Source: Anodontia alba (taxonomy: Eukaryota > Mollusca > Bivalvia > Lucinida > Lucinidae). From it: DNA of 64,000 nt. The DNA lies in NCBI GenBank assembly GCA_964016985.1, contig OZ024827.1:78074335-78138334 (forward strand), given 5' to 3'. The translations under genes and the position numbers were made by a program. The notes under the pieces were generated by a model. It was not told where the DNA came from and did no database searches. It worked only from the letters and a program-made list of their open reading frames with translations. Shown here one piece after another: positions 1-11,689 of this stretch (the stretch's first letter is position 1; each line of letters starts with the position of its first letter).

Positions 1-2640
1 ATCTTCTTGTCTGAAACCAGAAGGCACAGGTGTTTGGTATTTGGTATGTAGCTTCACCTAATGGACCATTACCAAAGTTGTTCAAATTATAGCCCTAGGG
101 TCAAAATTGGACCCGCCCTAGAGATCAATTGTTTTACATAGACCCTTATAGGGAAAAACATTTAAAAATCTTCTTGTCTGAAACCAGAAGGCCCAGGTCT
201 TTAATATTTGGTATGTAGCTTCACCTAATGAACCAGTACCAAAGTTGTTCAACTTATAGCCCTGGGGTAAAAATTTGCCTCACCCTAGGGGTCACATGTT
301 TTACATAGACCCTTATAGGGAGAAACCTTTAAAAATCTTCTTGTCTGAAACCAGAAGGCCCACGTCTTTGATATTTGGTATGTAGCTTCACCTAAGAGAC
401 CATTACCAAAATTGTTCAAATTATAGCCCTTGGGTCAAAATTGGCCCTGCCCTAGGTGTAACATATTTTACATAGGCCCTTATAGGGAAAACCTTTAAAA
501 ATCTTCTCGTCTAGAACCAGAAGGCCCAGGTCTTTGATATTGGTACACAGTTTTGTCAAGTAAACCTCTACCAAGATTGTTCAAATTATAGCCCCTGGGT
601 CAAAAGTGGCCCCGCCCTAGGGTCACATTTTATACAAAGACCTTTTTAGGGAAAAACTTTTAGAAAAACTTTTATTTGAAACCAGAAGGCCCATGCCTTT
701 GATATTTGGTACACAGCCTTGTCTAGTGGACCTCTGCCAAGATTGTTATAGCCCTGCGGTCAAAGTTGGTCCCGCCCTAGGGGTCGCATATTTTACATAG
801 GCCCTAATAGGGTAAAACATTTAAAAATATTCTTGTCTGAAACCAGAAGGCCCAGGTGTTTAATATTTGGTACACAACTTTGTCTAGTGGACCTCTATCA
901 AGATTGTTCAAATTATAGCCCTGGGGTCACATGTTATACATAGACCCTTATAGGGAAAAACCTTTAAAAATCTTGTCTGAAACCAGAAGGCCCAGGTCTT
1001 TGATATTTGGTATGTAGTTTCATCTAGAGGACCTCCAGCCAGATTGTTCATATTATAGCCCTGCAGCCAAAAACGGCCCCGCCCAGGAGCCAACATGTTT
1101 TACATAGACTAACATAGTGAAAACTTTAAAAATCTTCTTGTCTGAAACCAGAATGCCCAGGTGTTTTATATTTGATATATAGTTTCATCTAGTGGACCTC
1201 TACCAAGATTGTTCAAATTGCAGCCCTTGGGCCAAAAAATAGCCCCGCCTAGGGGCCAACATATTTTACATAGACTAACATAGGGAAAACCTTTTAAAAT
1301 ATTCTTGTCTGAAACCAAAAGGCCCAGGTCTTTGATATTTGGTATGTAGCTTCACCTAATTGGCCATTACCAAAGTTGTTCAAATTAAAGCCCTGCAGTC
1401 AAAGTTGGCCCCGTCCTAGGGGTCACATGTTTTACAAGATAGACCCTTATAGGAAAAAAACCTTTAAAAATATTATTGTCTGAAACCAGAAGGACCATGA
1501 TTTTGATATTTGGTACACAGCTTTATCTAGTGGACCTCTGCCAAGATGGTATAAGTTATAGCTCTGGCGCCAAAAATGGCCTCGCCCAGGGGCCCACATG
1601 TTTTACATGGACTTATATAGGGAAAACCTTGAAAAATCTTCTTGTTTGAAACAAGAAGGCCCAGGTGTTTGATATTTGGTACACAGCTTTGTCTAGTGGC
1701 ATCTAACACGATTCTTCAAATTGTTTAGTAGACCTCTACCAAGATTGTTCAAATTGTAGCCCTGGGGTGAAAATTGGCCCCGCCCTAGGGGTCACATGTT
1801 TTAAATAGACCCTTATAGGGAAAACCTTTAAAAATCTTGTCTGAAACCAGACGGCCCAGGTCTTTGATATTTGGTATGTAGCTTCATCTAGAGGACCTCT
1901 AGCAAGATTGTTCAAAGTATAGCCCTGGGGTCAAAAATGGCCCCGCCCAGGGACCAACATGTTTTACATATAGACTTACATAGGCAAAACCTTTAAAAAT
2001 CTTCTTGGCTGAAACCAGAATGCCCATGTTTTTTTTATATTTAATATGTCGCTTCATCTAGTAGACCTCTACCAAGATTGTTCAAATTGTAGCCCTTGGG
2101 CCAAAAATGGCCCCGCCCAGGGGCCAACATGTTTTACATATAGACTAATATATGGAAAACCTTTAAAAATATTCTTGACTGAAACCAGAAGGCCCAGATC
2201 TTTGATATTTGATATGTAGCTTTATCTAGTAGACTCTATCAAGATTTTTTAAATTGTAGCCCTGGGGCCAAAAATGGCCCCGTCCCGGGGCCCACGTTTT
2301 TTTTTTACATAGCTTTATATAGGAAAACAACTTCTTGTTTGAAACCATAAGGCCCAGGCCTTTGATATTTGGTAAACAGCTTTGTCTAGTAGAACTCTGC
2401 TAAGATTGTTCAAATTATAGCCCTGGGGCCAGAAATGGTCCCGCCCAGGGCCCACATGTTTTACATACTTGTCTAAAACTGGAAGGCCCAGGCTCTTGAT
2501 ATTTGGTATGTAGCCATGTCGAATAGACCTGTACCGAAGTTGTTCAAGTTATAGCCCTGGGTAAAAAATGGCCCGCCCGGGGCCCACTTGTTTTACATTG
2601 ACTTATATAGGATGGCCCCGTTCTAAGTATTGAAGCAGAA
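1..2640. repeat. Degenerate ~165-bp tandem array, about 16 units
   Basis: Units begin near 6, 174, 339, 503, 672, 831, 973, 1136, 1303, 1476, 1640, 1838, 2004, 2172, 2326 and 2468. Each carries the landmarks TCTGAAACCAGAAGGCCCAG, then TTTGATATTTGGTA, then a CCCCGCCC stretch, then TTTTACATAGACC. Units are diverged, and the spacing wanders between about 140 and 200 bp, so this is an old array. It is cut by the window edge on the left and dissolves near 2640. Short open frames of up to 68 codons inside it are by-products. Confidence 0.93.
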
Positions 2641-2954
2641 ATAAGAAAAATGCCATAGATTATTATAAGCATGCCCATGACTTTAAGGTCTACGAAACAC
2701 ACTTTGAGTTTTTGTGTCATAACTTTTGTGTTAAAATATTTAAAGAGCACATATTTTTTTTTCTAACAAAATGATGGATTTAGTAAATATTTGATATGAT
2801 GTTAGCTATCAATCCAAAGTATCCAAAGTCACCTCCGTTTGTTTGTTTATTCATTCGTCCATTTGTCTCTCTGTTCATCAGGCCTTCAAACGCCATAATA
2901 GGGGGTTGATTTTCCGTAAAAGTTAACATGCATACATTGCAATGTTTGCTTTAA
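2641..2954. other. No recognised feature
   Basis: AT-rich sequence with a T run near 2755. I see no coding or repeat structure. Confidence 0.5.
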
Positions 2955-3090
2955 AAGACTTCTCCTCTGACACTGCTGGACAGATTTTTCAATAATTTTA
3001 CAAGAATGTTCCTTGGGTGATCCTCTGCCAAAACTGATCAAGCCGTCTTGTTCTGTTGAACAAGATGGCCGCCAGAGCTAAAAATAAAAG
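2955..3090 (+). repeat. Solo copy of dispersed repeat F
   Basis: It runs from CTTCTCCTCTGACACTGCTG to GAACAAGATGGCCGCCAGAG. The same phrases recur at 15096-15215, where this unit alternates with another. The opening phrase also resembles the unit start of the 1-2640 array, so the families may share an ancestor. Confidence 0.6.
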
Positions 3091-4400
3091 AAAAAAAAAC
3101 TAAGGCAACATGGGATCTTGTTTTTTTTGTCAAGCACGCGCCCCCCCCCCCCACCCAAAACCCCACCCTCCATTCCCCCAGACCTATAATATTGTACAAG
3201 CCAACATGCTTTTATCTGTGCCAAGCACCATCACATTCCTCCCAAGGCCTGTATAACACAGTTCTTAAACCTCCAGCCTGTCATCTGAAAACATTCATTT
3301 TCAATAAACTTTAAACATACATAGTCCTATGAAGACAAACCATAGTCTTTTAGAATATACTAGAGACAACGACACTCAGGTGAGCGAATTAAGGCCCTGT
3401 AGGCCCTTTTGTTCCTTTAGTTGGAACGAACTCACAATATAACTTGAGAAACGAAAATAGCATACACACTCTACACACCAATTACCAAATATACTTTAAC
3501 TCATTTCTTCCCTCACTATTCGTAGTTGGAACGGATTACCGGAAACGACAAGAAACTCTGATAGCATCATGTCGGTCAAAAACAAAGTAAACACCACAGA
3601 ATCTCTCCTACTCCCTTTTTACAACACTGGGGAGCAAAATGTAGGTCTTTAAATCAACACCGTAATTAAAAAGAAACATTGTAGAGAGCCCACTTTATAT
3701 CTGCGGATCAGTTGAAGATAATAGCAAATTCTTCTAGATGCAATTTATTTTATAATATAAGACAGAATATGCTAATGTCAATTTCTCGGGTTTGTCTTCC
3801 TAGCTATGCAGCATTTCTGCTAAAAAGCAAACGCTTCAGTATACAAGTGTAAAATTTAAAAGTGGGGAAAGTGCCTCCACTTTACATTAAAAGGTTAAGA
3901 AAACAGTAAGACCTTAATGAAAAAATCCATTCGTTTTAGAATTTATCCAATGATATGTAAAGGGAACTTTAACTATAATTGCATTTCCTTGCAAATACTG
4001 TCTGGTTACCGAGAAAGTAACTTCATTCCCCAAAGAACTTACTAGAGCTTACTAGTGCCTATTAGAATTCCTACTTAATTAATATGATGCCTGTATATAA
4101 CCTATAAATAATCTAACACAGAGAATTTAGAATTTAGTTATTCACCCTGAGTTATATGTTATGCCCTTTATACCAGATAAATATACTTTTATTTTCTTTT
4201 ATTAGCTTCACGTTTAACTGAAAATCAATTTTGTGTATGAAATTCACATATTTCTGGTCTACCTTATAGAAGTGTAATGTGGGATACAGATTTAAATAAG
4301 TAATTTGACTTTCTTCTTACTTCCTTTTGTACAAAGGTGTTACTGGTAATAATCATATGTTTTGTATTGCTGTACGTAAATTAATACGACTTAAATATAT
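3091..4400. other. No recognised gene; C-rich tract near 3137-3175
   Basis: A poly-C-rich stretch lies at about 3137-3175. The phrase TAGTTGGAACG occurs at 3420 and 3524. Otherwise this is unremarkable AT-rich sequence without a frame longer than about 60 codons. Confidence 0.5.
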
Positions 4401-4404
4401 TTAA

Positions 4405-4446
4405 TCTAAACTAAACTAACTAACTAATTAACTAACTAACTAAATA
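4405..4446. repeat. (AACT)n microsatellite
   Basis: Imperfect tandem AACT/TAACTAAC units. Confidence 0.85.
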
Positions 4447-4836
4447 AAGAGATCATCATCTTCAATAAATATGTAAATCAGCAACTGTGCTTCTTCAACG
4501 CAGTAAGACGGCAACACTACCTACTGTTTAAAGTTGTTGTGTTGGAAAAGTAGCCCTTTTTCTTTGCATTATTACTGATTTGACTGGCATTTTGTGTTCG
4601 GGTCCCTGATATCACTCTCAATTCCTTACGCGCATGTGTAATATGCACAATGAGTCTTTGCTTATTACCTTGCTGTTTATCCTGAAGTATAAAATAGTTG
4701 GAAAATGTCGTAAATGTACAACCGTCCATGCTAAAAACATTACAAGCATTTACAATGTCAGTCATGTACATGCACTGAACAAATGCATCTATTTCTGCTA
4801 GTTTTAAAGGTGAATAAGTGAACTCAGGAACTGATA
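4447..4836. other. No recognised feature
   Basis: An 84-codon minus-strand frame (4517-4771) matches no family I know and has no start or splice context that would make it a gene. Confidence 0.45.
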
Positions 4837-4943
4837 CCCAGCTAGCATTCTACGTAAATCTACATCGGGCCGTCATCGGCCCGTCAGCTACCCTGACGGG
4901 CCGATGACGGCCCGATAAAGATTTACGTAGAATGCTGACTGGG
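4837..4943. mobile_element. 107-bp palindromic MITE, CCCAGC...TGGG family, copy 1
   Basis: Almost the whole element is one inverted repeat around CAGCTACCCTG. Arms run from CCCAGCTAGCATTCTACGT inward through CGGGCCGTCATCGGCCCG and back. Its ends are CCCAGC and GACTGGG. It differs from copy 2 at one position near the right arm (GATAAAG versus GATATAG). Confidence 0.9.
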
Positions 4944-4989
4944 ATAACATCGGCATCCACAGACATCCTAGAGACGCCCGCGGACACTA

Positions 4990-5096
4990 CCCAGCTAGCA
5001 TTCTACGTAAATCTACATCGGGCCGTCATCGGCCCGTCAGCTACCCTGACGGGCCGATGACGGCCCGATATAGATTTACGTAGAATGCTGACTGGG
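4990..5096. mobile_element. 107-bp palindromic MITE, CCCAGC...TGGG family, copy 2
   Basis: Same orientation as copy 1, separated by a 46-bp spacer, and identical at about 106 of 107 positions. Older relatives lie at 9686, 46247 and 49128. Confidence 0.9.
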
Positions 5097-5524
5097 TACA
5101 ATCAGAATCGCATCAAGTAGCAACATCAAAAGGACAGACAGACAGACACACGCAACTAAAAAGCCACAAAAAGAACAGATGGCAAGCAAAGCTGGCAGTC
5201 CTTTTTCGAAAAGGTGGCAACTCTGTTACCCAAACTCTCGTAACTGAATATATCTTAACTTACATTATCATTAAAAGAAAAAAAAAACATTTGTAAGTGA
5301 AACAGAACAGAACATTTAACAAAGAGGAACCATAATGAAAGAACCGCCATGGAGCGATCAGTTGTACATGTATATTACTGGGAGTTTGAGGAAGCATAAC
5401 GGGATCCCAACAATCGCCCTCAGCTTTCATTGTGGTAAAAACATATAATTGTTCAGTCCACGTGAAATCTTCAACTCATCCCTGAGTCATTATGGGCAAC
5501 AAGTAAATCACGGGTTAAGTCTAT
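5097..5524. other. No recognised feature
   Basis: Contains short CAGA-type runs near 5139 and an A run near 5276. Nothing else is supported. Confidence 0.5.
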
Positions 5525-5655
5525 AATGTAGCAAAGATGAGGACTCAACAGAAACAACGCTTTGAGCTACCTGAAATCCCAGGGGTGTCAGAAAACACCA
5601 CTGGAATACTGAAGCAAACGCAAAAGCCACCAGTTGAACCCCAGTGAGCCGAGAA
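5525..5655 (-). repeat. Dispersed repeat E, minus copy
   Basis: The reverse complement contains TTGTTTCTGTTGAGTCCTCA and TATTCCAGTGGTGTT, both also found at 13790-13895 (plus) and, more diverged, at 52240-52375 (minus). The identity of the parent element is unknown. Confidence 0.65.
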
Positions 5656-5677
5656 ACAGACATTATAAGGATCTATC

Positions 5678-5880
5678 ATTGGTGTGAGGGATAGATAGAA
5701 AAATCCGTCCCGAGGGTCTCTGTCTGGCATCAAGAGGCTTTTTGAGTGATGCCAGACTCTGGCATTACAAGGCTTTTTGAGTGATGCCAGACTGTGTCAG
5801 GCATCATGAGGCTATTTTAGTGATGCCAGACTACGATCCGAAGGGACTGATTTTTTCTATCTACCCCTCACACCCATTAT
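5678..5880. mobile_element. Fold-back element with an internal ~40-bp tandem repeat
   Basis: Outer arms 5679-5715 (GGTGTGAGGGATAGATAGAA...) and 5845-5878 (...TTCTATCTACCCCTCACACC) are inverted repeats. Between them the phrase GAGGCTTTTTGAGTGATGCC is repeated about three times (5730-5833). No clear target duplication is visible. Confidence 0.75.
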
Positions 5881-6318
5881 GGATTCTTTTTCTTGCATAC
5901 CTTCGATTTCTGAACATGGGTTTTCAATAATGCAGTCTCTTCGATTGCTGTAGCTCGCCATATTGTGATGACATTACTATGGCGTTTAATGACTTCATTA
6001 CGTTTGGTGATGTAGACCTTAACTATGGCGTACGTGACGTCCATAACAATCCGTGCATATCAAACGTGCGAGAATTCTCGATTTTTCTATCGCAGGGTTA
6101 AATCCAGGATTTCCTTATCTGGTGTGAAGAAAAAAATTCAGGCCCAGACCTTCGAAACGCGCAGGAGTAGTTGCGTATGTTCATTGCATCAATGATATTT
6201 ACTGGAATATCCTAAATGATTTATTGAAAAGATTTGATTACACACTCCATAGCTACTCGATTACAATAGCGTTTATTACTTGGGTTTGGGCACAGCATTA
6301 TGTATAAGACTGCGTGTG
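5881..6318. other. No recognised feature
   Basis: Holds two loosely similar phrases (ACTATGGCGTTTAATGACTT near 5978 and ACTATGGCGTACGTGACGTC near 6023). No gene is seen. Confidence 0.45.
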
Positions 6319-6470
6319 CATCACGAAAACACGCCTATATAATTTTGACCCCCTTAAACCCCACTTTTGTATAGTAAAACTGGGGTTTACAAGGGTATAC
6401 ATTATTTTTATTATTTTGCTAAAAAATCATAGATTGTGGGTACTCGTTAGAACCACCTCGCCGAGGCTCG
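6319..6470 (+). mobile_element. Family A fold-back, truncated just past the H2 apex
   Basis: The left end, hairpin H1 and the left arm of the core stem are present. Sequence departs from the family about 6-8 bases past the apex, so the right half is missing. Confidence 0.85.
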
Positions 6471-6479
6471 TCTATTTAT

Positions 6480-6890
6480 AAAAGATTTTGTATTCTAGTG
6501 CGGATTAGATTTTCAATTCCAAAGTATAACCTTGCATAACTTTGTATTGTAGTGCAGATAAGATTTTCAATTCCTTTGGAATTATTGATCCCATTCTGGT
6601 CTCCTGAAAATCGAATACCGCTTAAGCCGGTGCTAGAGGATGTATGCAGCCTTGCAAACTACATTGCTGCATATGAACAGACTTAATAAGACCGGAGCTC
6701 CGATTTTCATAGTTTATTGTGTTCTTTGTTTATAAAGATAATCTTCTAGAGTTTTGCTTTACTTCACAGCAGCTGATGTAAGTGTGGCGGCCGTAAAACG
6801 TCTCCACATATTCACAATATTGCAGACTTAGTTTTATTTCCTTTAGGATCATTGACTCATTCTTGCTACGTTTGAAAATCGAATACCGTT
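6480..6890 (+). repeat. Dispersed repeat D
   Basis: Landmarks in order: GGTGCTAGAGG, GCAAACTACATTGCTGCATA, an AATAA-like site with CCGATTTTC, GTGTTCTTTGTTT, then GGCGGCCGTAAAACGTCTCC, GGATCATTG and GAAAATCGAATACCG. A unit is about 280 bp. A second unit follows head to tail at 7083, separated by an inserted MITE. Possibly a solo LTR-like or satellite-forming element; its class is unresolved. Confidence 0.75.
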
Positions 6891-7082
6891 TTAACCCTTC
6901 TCTTGCTGAAGACGACATGCCCTGTTTTAGCAAACTGTAATTAAGAAGCCAACTGATCTGGATCTGCACTGATTGTCATTAAATATGTGAATTTCTATCA
7001 AAAACCTGGATCAAGCAATCTGATTGGCTGGAAATTAGGAGTGGGCGTGGCATCTTAATTTGTTCAGCAAGGCAAGGGTTAA
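6891..7082. mobile_element. TTAA-flanked MITE (piggyBac-like) inserted in repeat D
   Basis: TTAA at 6891-6894 and 7079-7082 flank a 184-bp element with ends CCCTTCTCTTGCTGAA and TTCAGCAAGGCAAGGG. The uninterrupted D copy at 6613 reads ACCGCTTAAGCCGGTGC across the same site, giving a paralogous empty site. A related copy in opposite orientation lies at 41782-41986. Confidence 0.85.
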
Positions 7083-7225
7083 GCCGGTGCTAGGGGGCGT
7101 ATACAGTCTCGAAAATTTCATTCCTGTATATGTTTAAACTTAATAAAACCGAGTCTCCGATTTTCGTTCTTTTGTGTGTTCTTTGTTTCCAAAAGCAACC
7201 TTTTAGATTTTTATTTATTAATGAC
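7083..7225 (+). repeat. Dispersed repeat D, second unit, partial
   Basis: Resumes D immediately after the TTAA MITE (GCCGGTGCTAGGGGGCG, AATAAAACCGAGTCTCCGAT, GTGTTCTTTGTTTCC). Confidence 0.8.
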
Positions 7226-7892
7226 GGCAAAGGATATTTTTTCCTGAAAAAAAAAAAAAAAACAAAACAAAAAAAAAAAAAACAGGAATTAGTCTGACCT
7301 AATTGCGACGCTAGTCAGAATGGCATGTTGACATTTTCCCTGTGAGAACTCTAAACACGTGCATACAAAACCTTCCGTAACGATCAAAGTAATGATTGAC
7401 GAAGTAGCAAGAAAAAGATCAGTTAATGGACCAACCATGAAAAAAGAAAATTGGTCCCAGATGCTGACTGCAAAGGCCCAGATCAGCATGCGCAGATGCG
7501 CAGATTGCTAAGGGCACTGTCCGTTTACACATATATCGGATACTTTAAATGATATTGGCATACGGCAAAGTTCCTGCTCAAACTACACAGCTTCTCTGGC
7601 TGATCAGGAATTTACAGTCCTCTCATGGTGCGGCTCAAATAGATACGCCCCGCCTATTCGTATGTATGATAACATTGATTTCCCCTCGTGCCTTGTTTAT
7701 TCGTTTTATAATCTGAAAATAATATCTTAATATTCATCCAGAAATCCAGAATGATTGATGATACAGTACATACATTAGCCGCGTCAAATTAAAAGAGAAG
7801 TTAGCTATAAATATACTGGAGCTGCGAAACAGACACGTTTCGAATCCTGCCACAGGAGTTTCTCCATGCTGTTTACTCTGATTTTAGTATTA
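7226..7892. other. No gene; A-rich tract and a degenerate GCGAAGAC-module scrap
   Basis: A-rich run at 7246-7282. CAGATCAGCATGCGCAGATG near 7477 resembles the GCGAAGAC-module elements. A 66-codon minus frame (7289-7489) is not recognisable. Confidence 0.45.
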
Positions 7893-8115
7893 CAGCACGA
7901 AAACATGATTATATAATTTTGACCCCCTTAAACACCACTTTTATATAGTAAAACTGGGGTTTACAGGGGTATGCGTTATTTTTTTGCTCAAAACATAGAT
8001 TGGGGGACTCGTTAGAACCGCATTGACGATGCGCTTCTAAAGAGTACCCACAATTGACATTTTGAGCAGAAATGTGAAAAATATCAGAGTTTATCAGGCG
8101 TGGTTTCAGGCGATG
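7893..8115 (+). mobile_element. Family A fold-back, internally deleted on the right
   Basis: H1 and the core stem are present, with a diverged apex (CCGCATTGACGATGCGC). After the stem the copy jumps to a right-end-like CAGGCGTGGTTTCAGGCGATG, so H3 and its flank are lost. Confidence 0.8.
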
Positions 8116-8499
8116 TTAACACCGTAATGCCCATTTGCCTCTCTGTCTAAATATTTGCACATATACATCCATTTGAGGACCTACCCTGGTTTATATTGGA
8201 TTTTTAACTCAAAGTTTCTTCTTGAAAAAATAATTACTTATAATATGAGCCGCATCAAAGGACTAAAAAACATACATGAACAACAAAGGTTCAGGCGAGC
8301 CTGCACATCTGCATAAACGGTAGGCCAAGGGAAATTTGCAACCAAAGAACTAGACAGTTGACCTTGCTAAGGAGCCGTGCATGCGCAATGAAAAACTGGT
8401 TATTCTTATGTTTAGTACAAACAATGTAGACAATAATGTGGCGATTGCTTTGGGCCTACATTGTGTTTACCAAAGTACTTTATACATGTAATAAATATT
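8116..8499. other. No recognised feature
   Basis: AT-rich; nothing supported. Confidence 0.5.
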
Positions 8500-8785
8500 A
8501 ATCACGAAAACATGCCTAATTTTGACCCCCTTAAACCCTACTTTCATATAGTAAAACTAGGGTTTAAAGGAGTATACACTATTTTCTTATTTCTGCTCAG
8601 AAATATAGATTGTGGGTACTCGTTAGAACCGCCTTGTCGAGACGATTCTAACGAGTACCCACAATATATGTTTAGAGCAGAATTTTGAAAAAAAAAAAAA
8701 AAAATATCAGAATTTGTTATCCGAAAATTTTCGTTTTATGGTGGTGAAATTTTCAGTATATGTGAATAGGCACATTTTCATAATA
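8500..8785 (+). mobile_element. Family A fold-back, full length
   Basis: Order of parts is left end, H1, core stem (8598-8675), an A run, H3 region, right end. Ends are somewhat diverged (final CATTTTCATAAT). Confidence 0.92.
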
Positions 8786-8938
8786 AACGGTTATTCTCCA
8801 TTTATTCTTGGCACCATTGGTTCGTTCTATTCTTGTTGTGCCTCTTCCTGGACATCTTCTTAAATATTTCTGTACATTCAGATTTAAGCGCAACAAACAA
8901 GGTTTTTCGATTCTTAACGGAAAATTTAAGACATTAAC

Positions 8939-8975
<37 letters not shown>

Positions 8976-9685
8976 CTCTGTGCTTTTTTTGTCGGTAGGC
9001 TATATATAGAGAAACAGAGGTACTAACACTAACAGATCTGAGCTATGGTTGTCTGTAAATTTGCTAATTTCTTATTCTTGCGGTCTCAATCGTGGCTTTG
9101 TTGTCTACCTCACGGATGCTATGGTGCACAACGATGTCGATCTTGTTTTGAAGATGAATGTCGTACACAAATAAAAAGAAACCTCAGTCTTTCTTGACAA
9201 TCTGTAAAAAAAAATAAAAGTAAATAAATAAAAATAAAAAACTTATTTTGGGAAAGTTACAACACCCGTCACAAAGGTATTCCTTATTTCTTAGATATGA
9301 TCCGCCTAATCAAGAAAACTCCAAATGATTTAGTGCTTATTTGATAGACGTGTTCAGGATCCAAGTTGATAAAATATTTAAGTTATAAATTCGGTCGACA
9401 TAACGCATCTAGATATTCATATTAAATACAACATGTGTGGCTTTTTCAGTTATCTATAGTTAGGATATTTGTATACCACAGGTTACTTAAACTTCAGTCA
9501 TATATATTTGATAAAGAAAATGTAATTTTAGCAAATAACAATAACGTTTAGCCATGTATCATAAGCGACTACACATTGCATAAGATTCTCGTTATGTGCG
9601 TTAATGGTGTAACAACTTTAGTCCGTGACCATGGGTATCAGAAGAGTCTTGTTAATTTTATTTATGTAGAAACAGCCTTCCAAAA
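8786..9685. other. No gene; poly-T 8943-8973
   Basis: A 31-base T run lies at 8943-8973, and A-rich sequence at 9206-9241. Nothing else is recognised. Confidence 0.5.
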
Positions 9686-9786
9686 GTAAACATTCTACAT
9701 AAATCCATAGCAGACCGTTATCAGCCCGACAGGATAGTTGACAGGCCGATAATGGCCCGCTATAGATATATAAAAATATAGGTTGG
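9686..9786. mobile_element. Degenerate CCCAGC-family palindrome
   Basis: ACATTCTACATAAATCCATA ... TATAGATATATAAAAATATA with a centre around GACAGGATAGTTGACAGGCC. An old relative of the 107-bp pair at 4837/4990. Confidence 0.65.
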
Positions 9787-10029
9787 GTTTATTGCATCTG
9801 TTACTGCAGACTGCTATCGTTATGGCAAACAGCGTAGACCCTGATCTGGGTTTATAATATTTACCATGTCTGTGTCTAGGAACGTTAGGTGTTAGTAGTG
9901 AGTGGTTGACTTTTACATATTACAATACTGTTTAAGAAAAGTCTCAAGACTACCGGTTCTGCTATTTGCGCTTCCATTTTTGCTTCCGTTATTGTATTTT
10001 TTTTTTTTGTCAGAGGATTGCACTTTCTC

Positions 10030-10330
10030 CGTCTTTTATTTACATTCATTACAGGTGGTGTTAAATGTGGAATCCGTAAAACGTCTCCAATCGTACGCGT
10101 ATTCCATCATAGTGTAGTTTAAACGTTCTTTTCGTTGGGCTCAATCATATCATTTGGAATAATTTGAAAATATAGTATTCCCAATCCAGCGCTAGGAGGC
10201 GATAGCAGTATTAAAGTTTGCATTACTGCTCATAACATACTCAATAAAACCGAGTCTGTTATTTTCGCTTTCCTAAGTGTCATCTTTGACTTCAAAGAAT
10301 CCTATTTTCTCCGAGTTTATTTGATAATTA
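10030..10330 (+). repeat. Dispersed repeat D, single unit
   Basis: Contains GGTGTTAAATGTGG, AAAACGTCTCCAA, CGCTAGGAGGCGATAGCAGT and AATAAAACCGAGTCTG in D order. Confidence 0.75.
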
Positions 10331-10609
10331 ACATCGCTCAGAAAGCACTTTGCAATCGTGATAACAATGTCGAAAGCGCGCATGCCTTTCTTCACTGTGG
10401 ATTATTAACGTAAAACAAAACAACTGATTTCCTGATAAGCCATTATCTTTAGCTTGCAATCAAATGATTATCGGTTTCAAGGTCAAGGCCAATGTAAACG
10501 GCGGCGAGTATCTCAATAAGCGACTATATATTACGTGTCGACTTTCAAATTACTACAGTTAAATAAAACTAATACCTCTGATAGCGTGATACCAAAGCAC
10601 CGTTTCTGG

Positions 10610-11290
10610 GTTTAGATTAAAAAAATATAGCTTATGACATAATCTCTACTAAAACTTATGACAAATAAGACCGCTTTGATTTTGATTTTGTAAATTTTTC
10701 ATTTTTATGGCGATGTCCCTCGTGCTACATCCTATGGTGAATAAATTTCTCAATTAATTCATTTTGCGTGAGCATCTTATCAAGTTAGTGACTTTAATAA
10801 TCGAAATAAAATTATAACTGTTAAACTTCTTAAGCAAGGGTACCGTTATCATAAACTGGGCAAAACATTTTCTAAGTTTTGTCGCCGTCATTCTTAATTA
10901 ATGTCCAATTATAAGTTGGTTTGAGAGCATTTATGCAAAAATCTCTGTCCGAACCTGAATTTTATGGTGACTTAGTCTATGAATTCTGAAAGATTGTTGG
11001 TAAAACTGTTTTGTTTTCGTACAATTCAAGATGGCTGTTACTCGCTATAAACAAAACAAAGGTACCCTGCGGCAAATTGCACGCATGTTTGTTAACCCAA
11101 TTATGATGGACAGTCCTCAGACTAAGTGACGGCTCCCTCCTCAGTCTCTTTCAGATGAACGATGCCTGACTATCTATGTGGGTGGTTGAGCTCATCGTGG
11201 TCCTGTTTACAGTTTTCTTGTGCTCTGGCTTCAGATCGCCTTTGAGCCCTTTGCTTTGTTTCATCACATTGCTTTCTTATTATACAGTCG
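10610..11290 (+). pseudogene. Retroelement RT ORF, C-terminal relic 1
   Basis: Reading frames joined by eye give STKTYDK, DFDFVNF, SQLIHFA, LLKQGYRYHKLGKTFSKF and a final ...NPIMMD block. This is the conserved region after the catalytic box of an invertebrate reverse-transcriptase ORF. At least five stops or frame breaks are visible, so it is dead. From about 11110 the homology continues into a downstream segment shared with 34480-34680. It lacks the catalytic domain itself. Confidence 0.75.
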
Positions 11291-11689
11291 ATTTCGTTAT
11301 TAGTGAAGACCCAGCTCAAACGCCGCAAAACGCGGCGTCTCATCGGAGTATATACTTTTTGCATTAAGTGCATAATTTACAGAACTAATTGACAAAACAT
11401 AAACGAACGCAAACACGCTTAAATTGTAACCGGGCGAGTCCAGAGGGGAATAAAGAAGATTGTACGAGGCAAAACTGCGCTTACATTTAAAACGCTTGGC
11501 TTTGACTTTCGTCATAACAGCTGGGTTATAAGACAGCTATAAATCTGAATACCATTCACACTGAGCGGACAGAGTTTGCTTCCATTCTCTACTTGACTTA
11601 CTCTTAACGGAAAAGAAATGAAAAAAAGTCTTTCCTTTAACCCATTTTAGTCTGAATACTCCTAATTGGTAATTGGCAACCATGCAGAC
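11291..11689. other. No gene; scrap of a CAAACAGTGTAGACC-type palindrome near 11310-11345
   Basis: ACGCCGCAAAACGCGGCGTC at about 11321 is the apex of the small palindrome family also at 26231 and 51482. The outer arms are lost. Confidence 0.5.
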
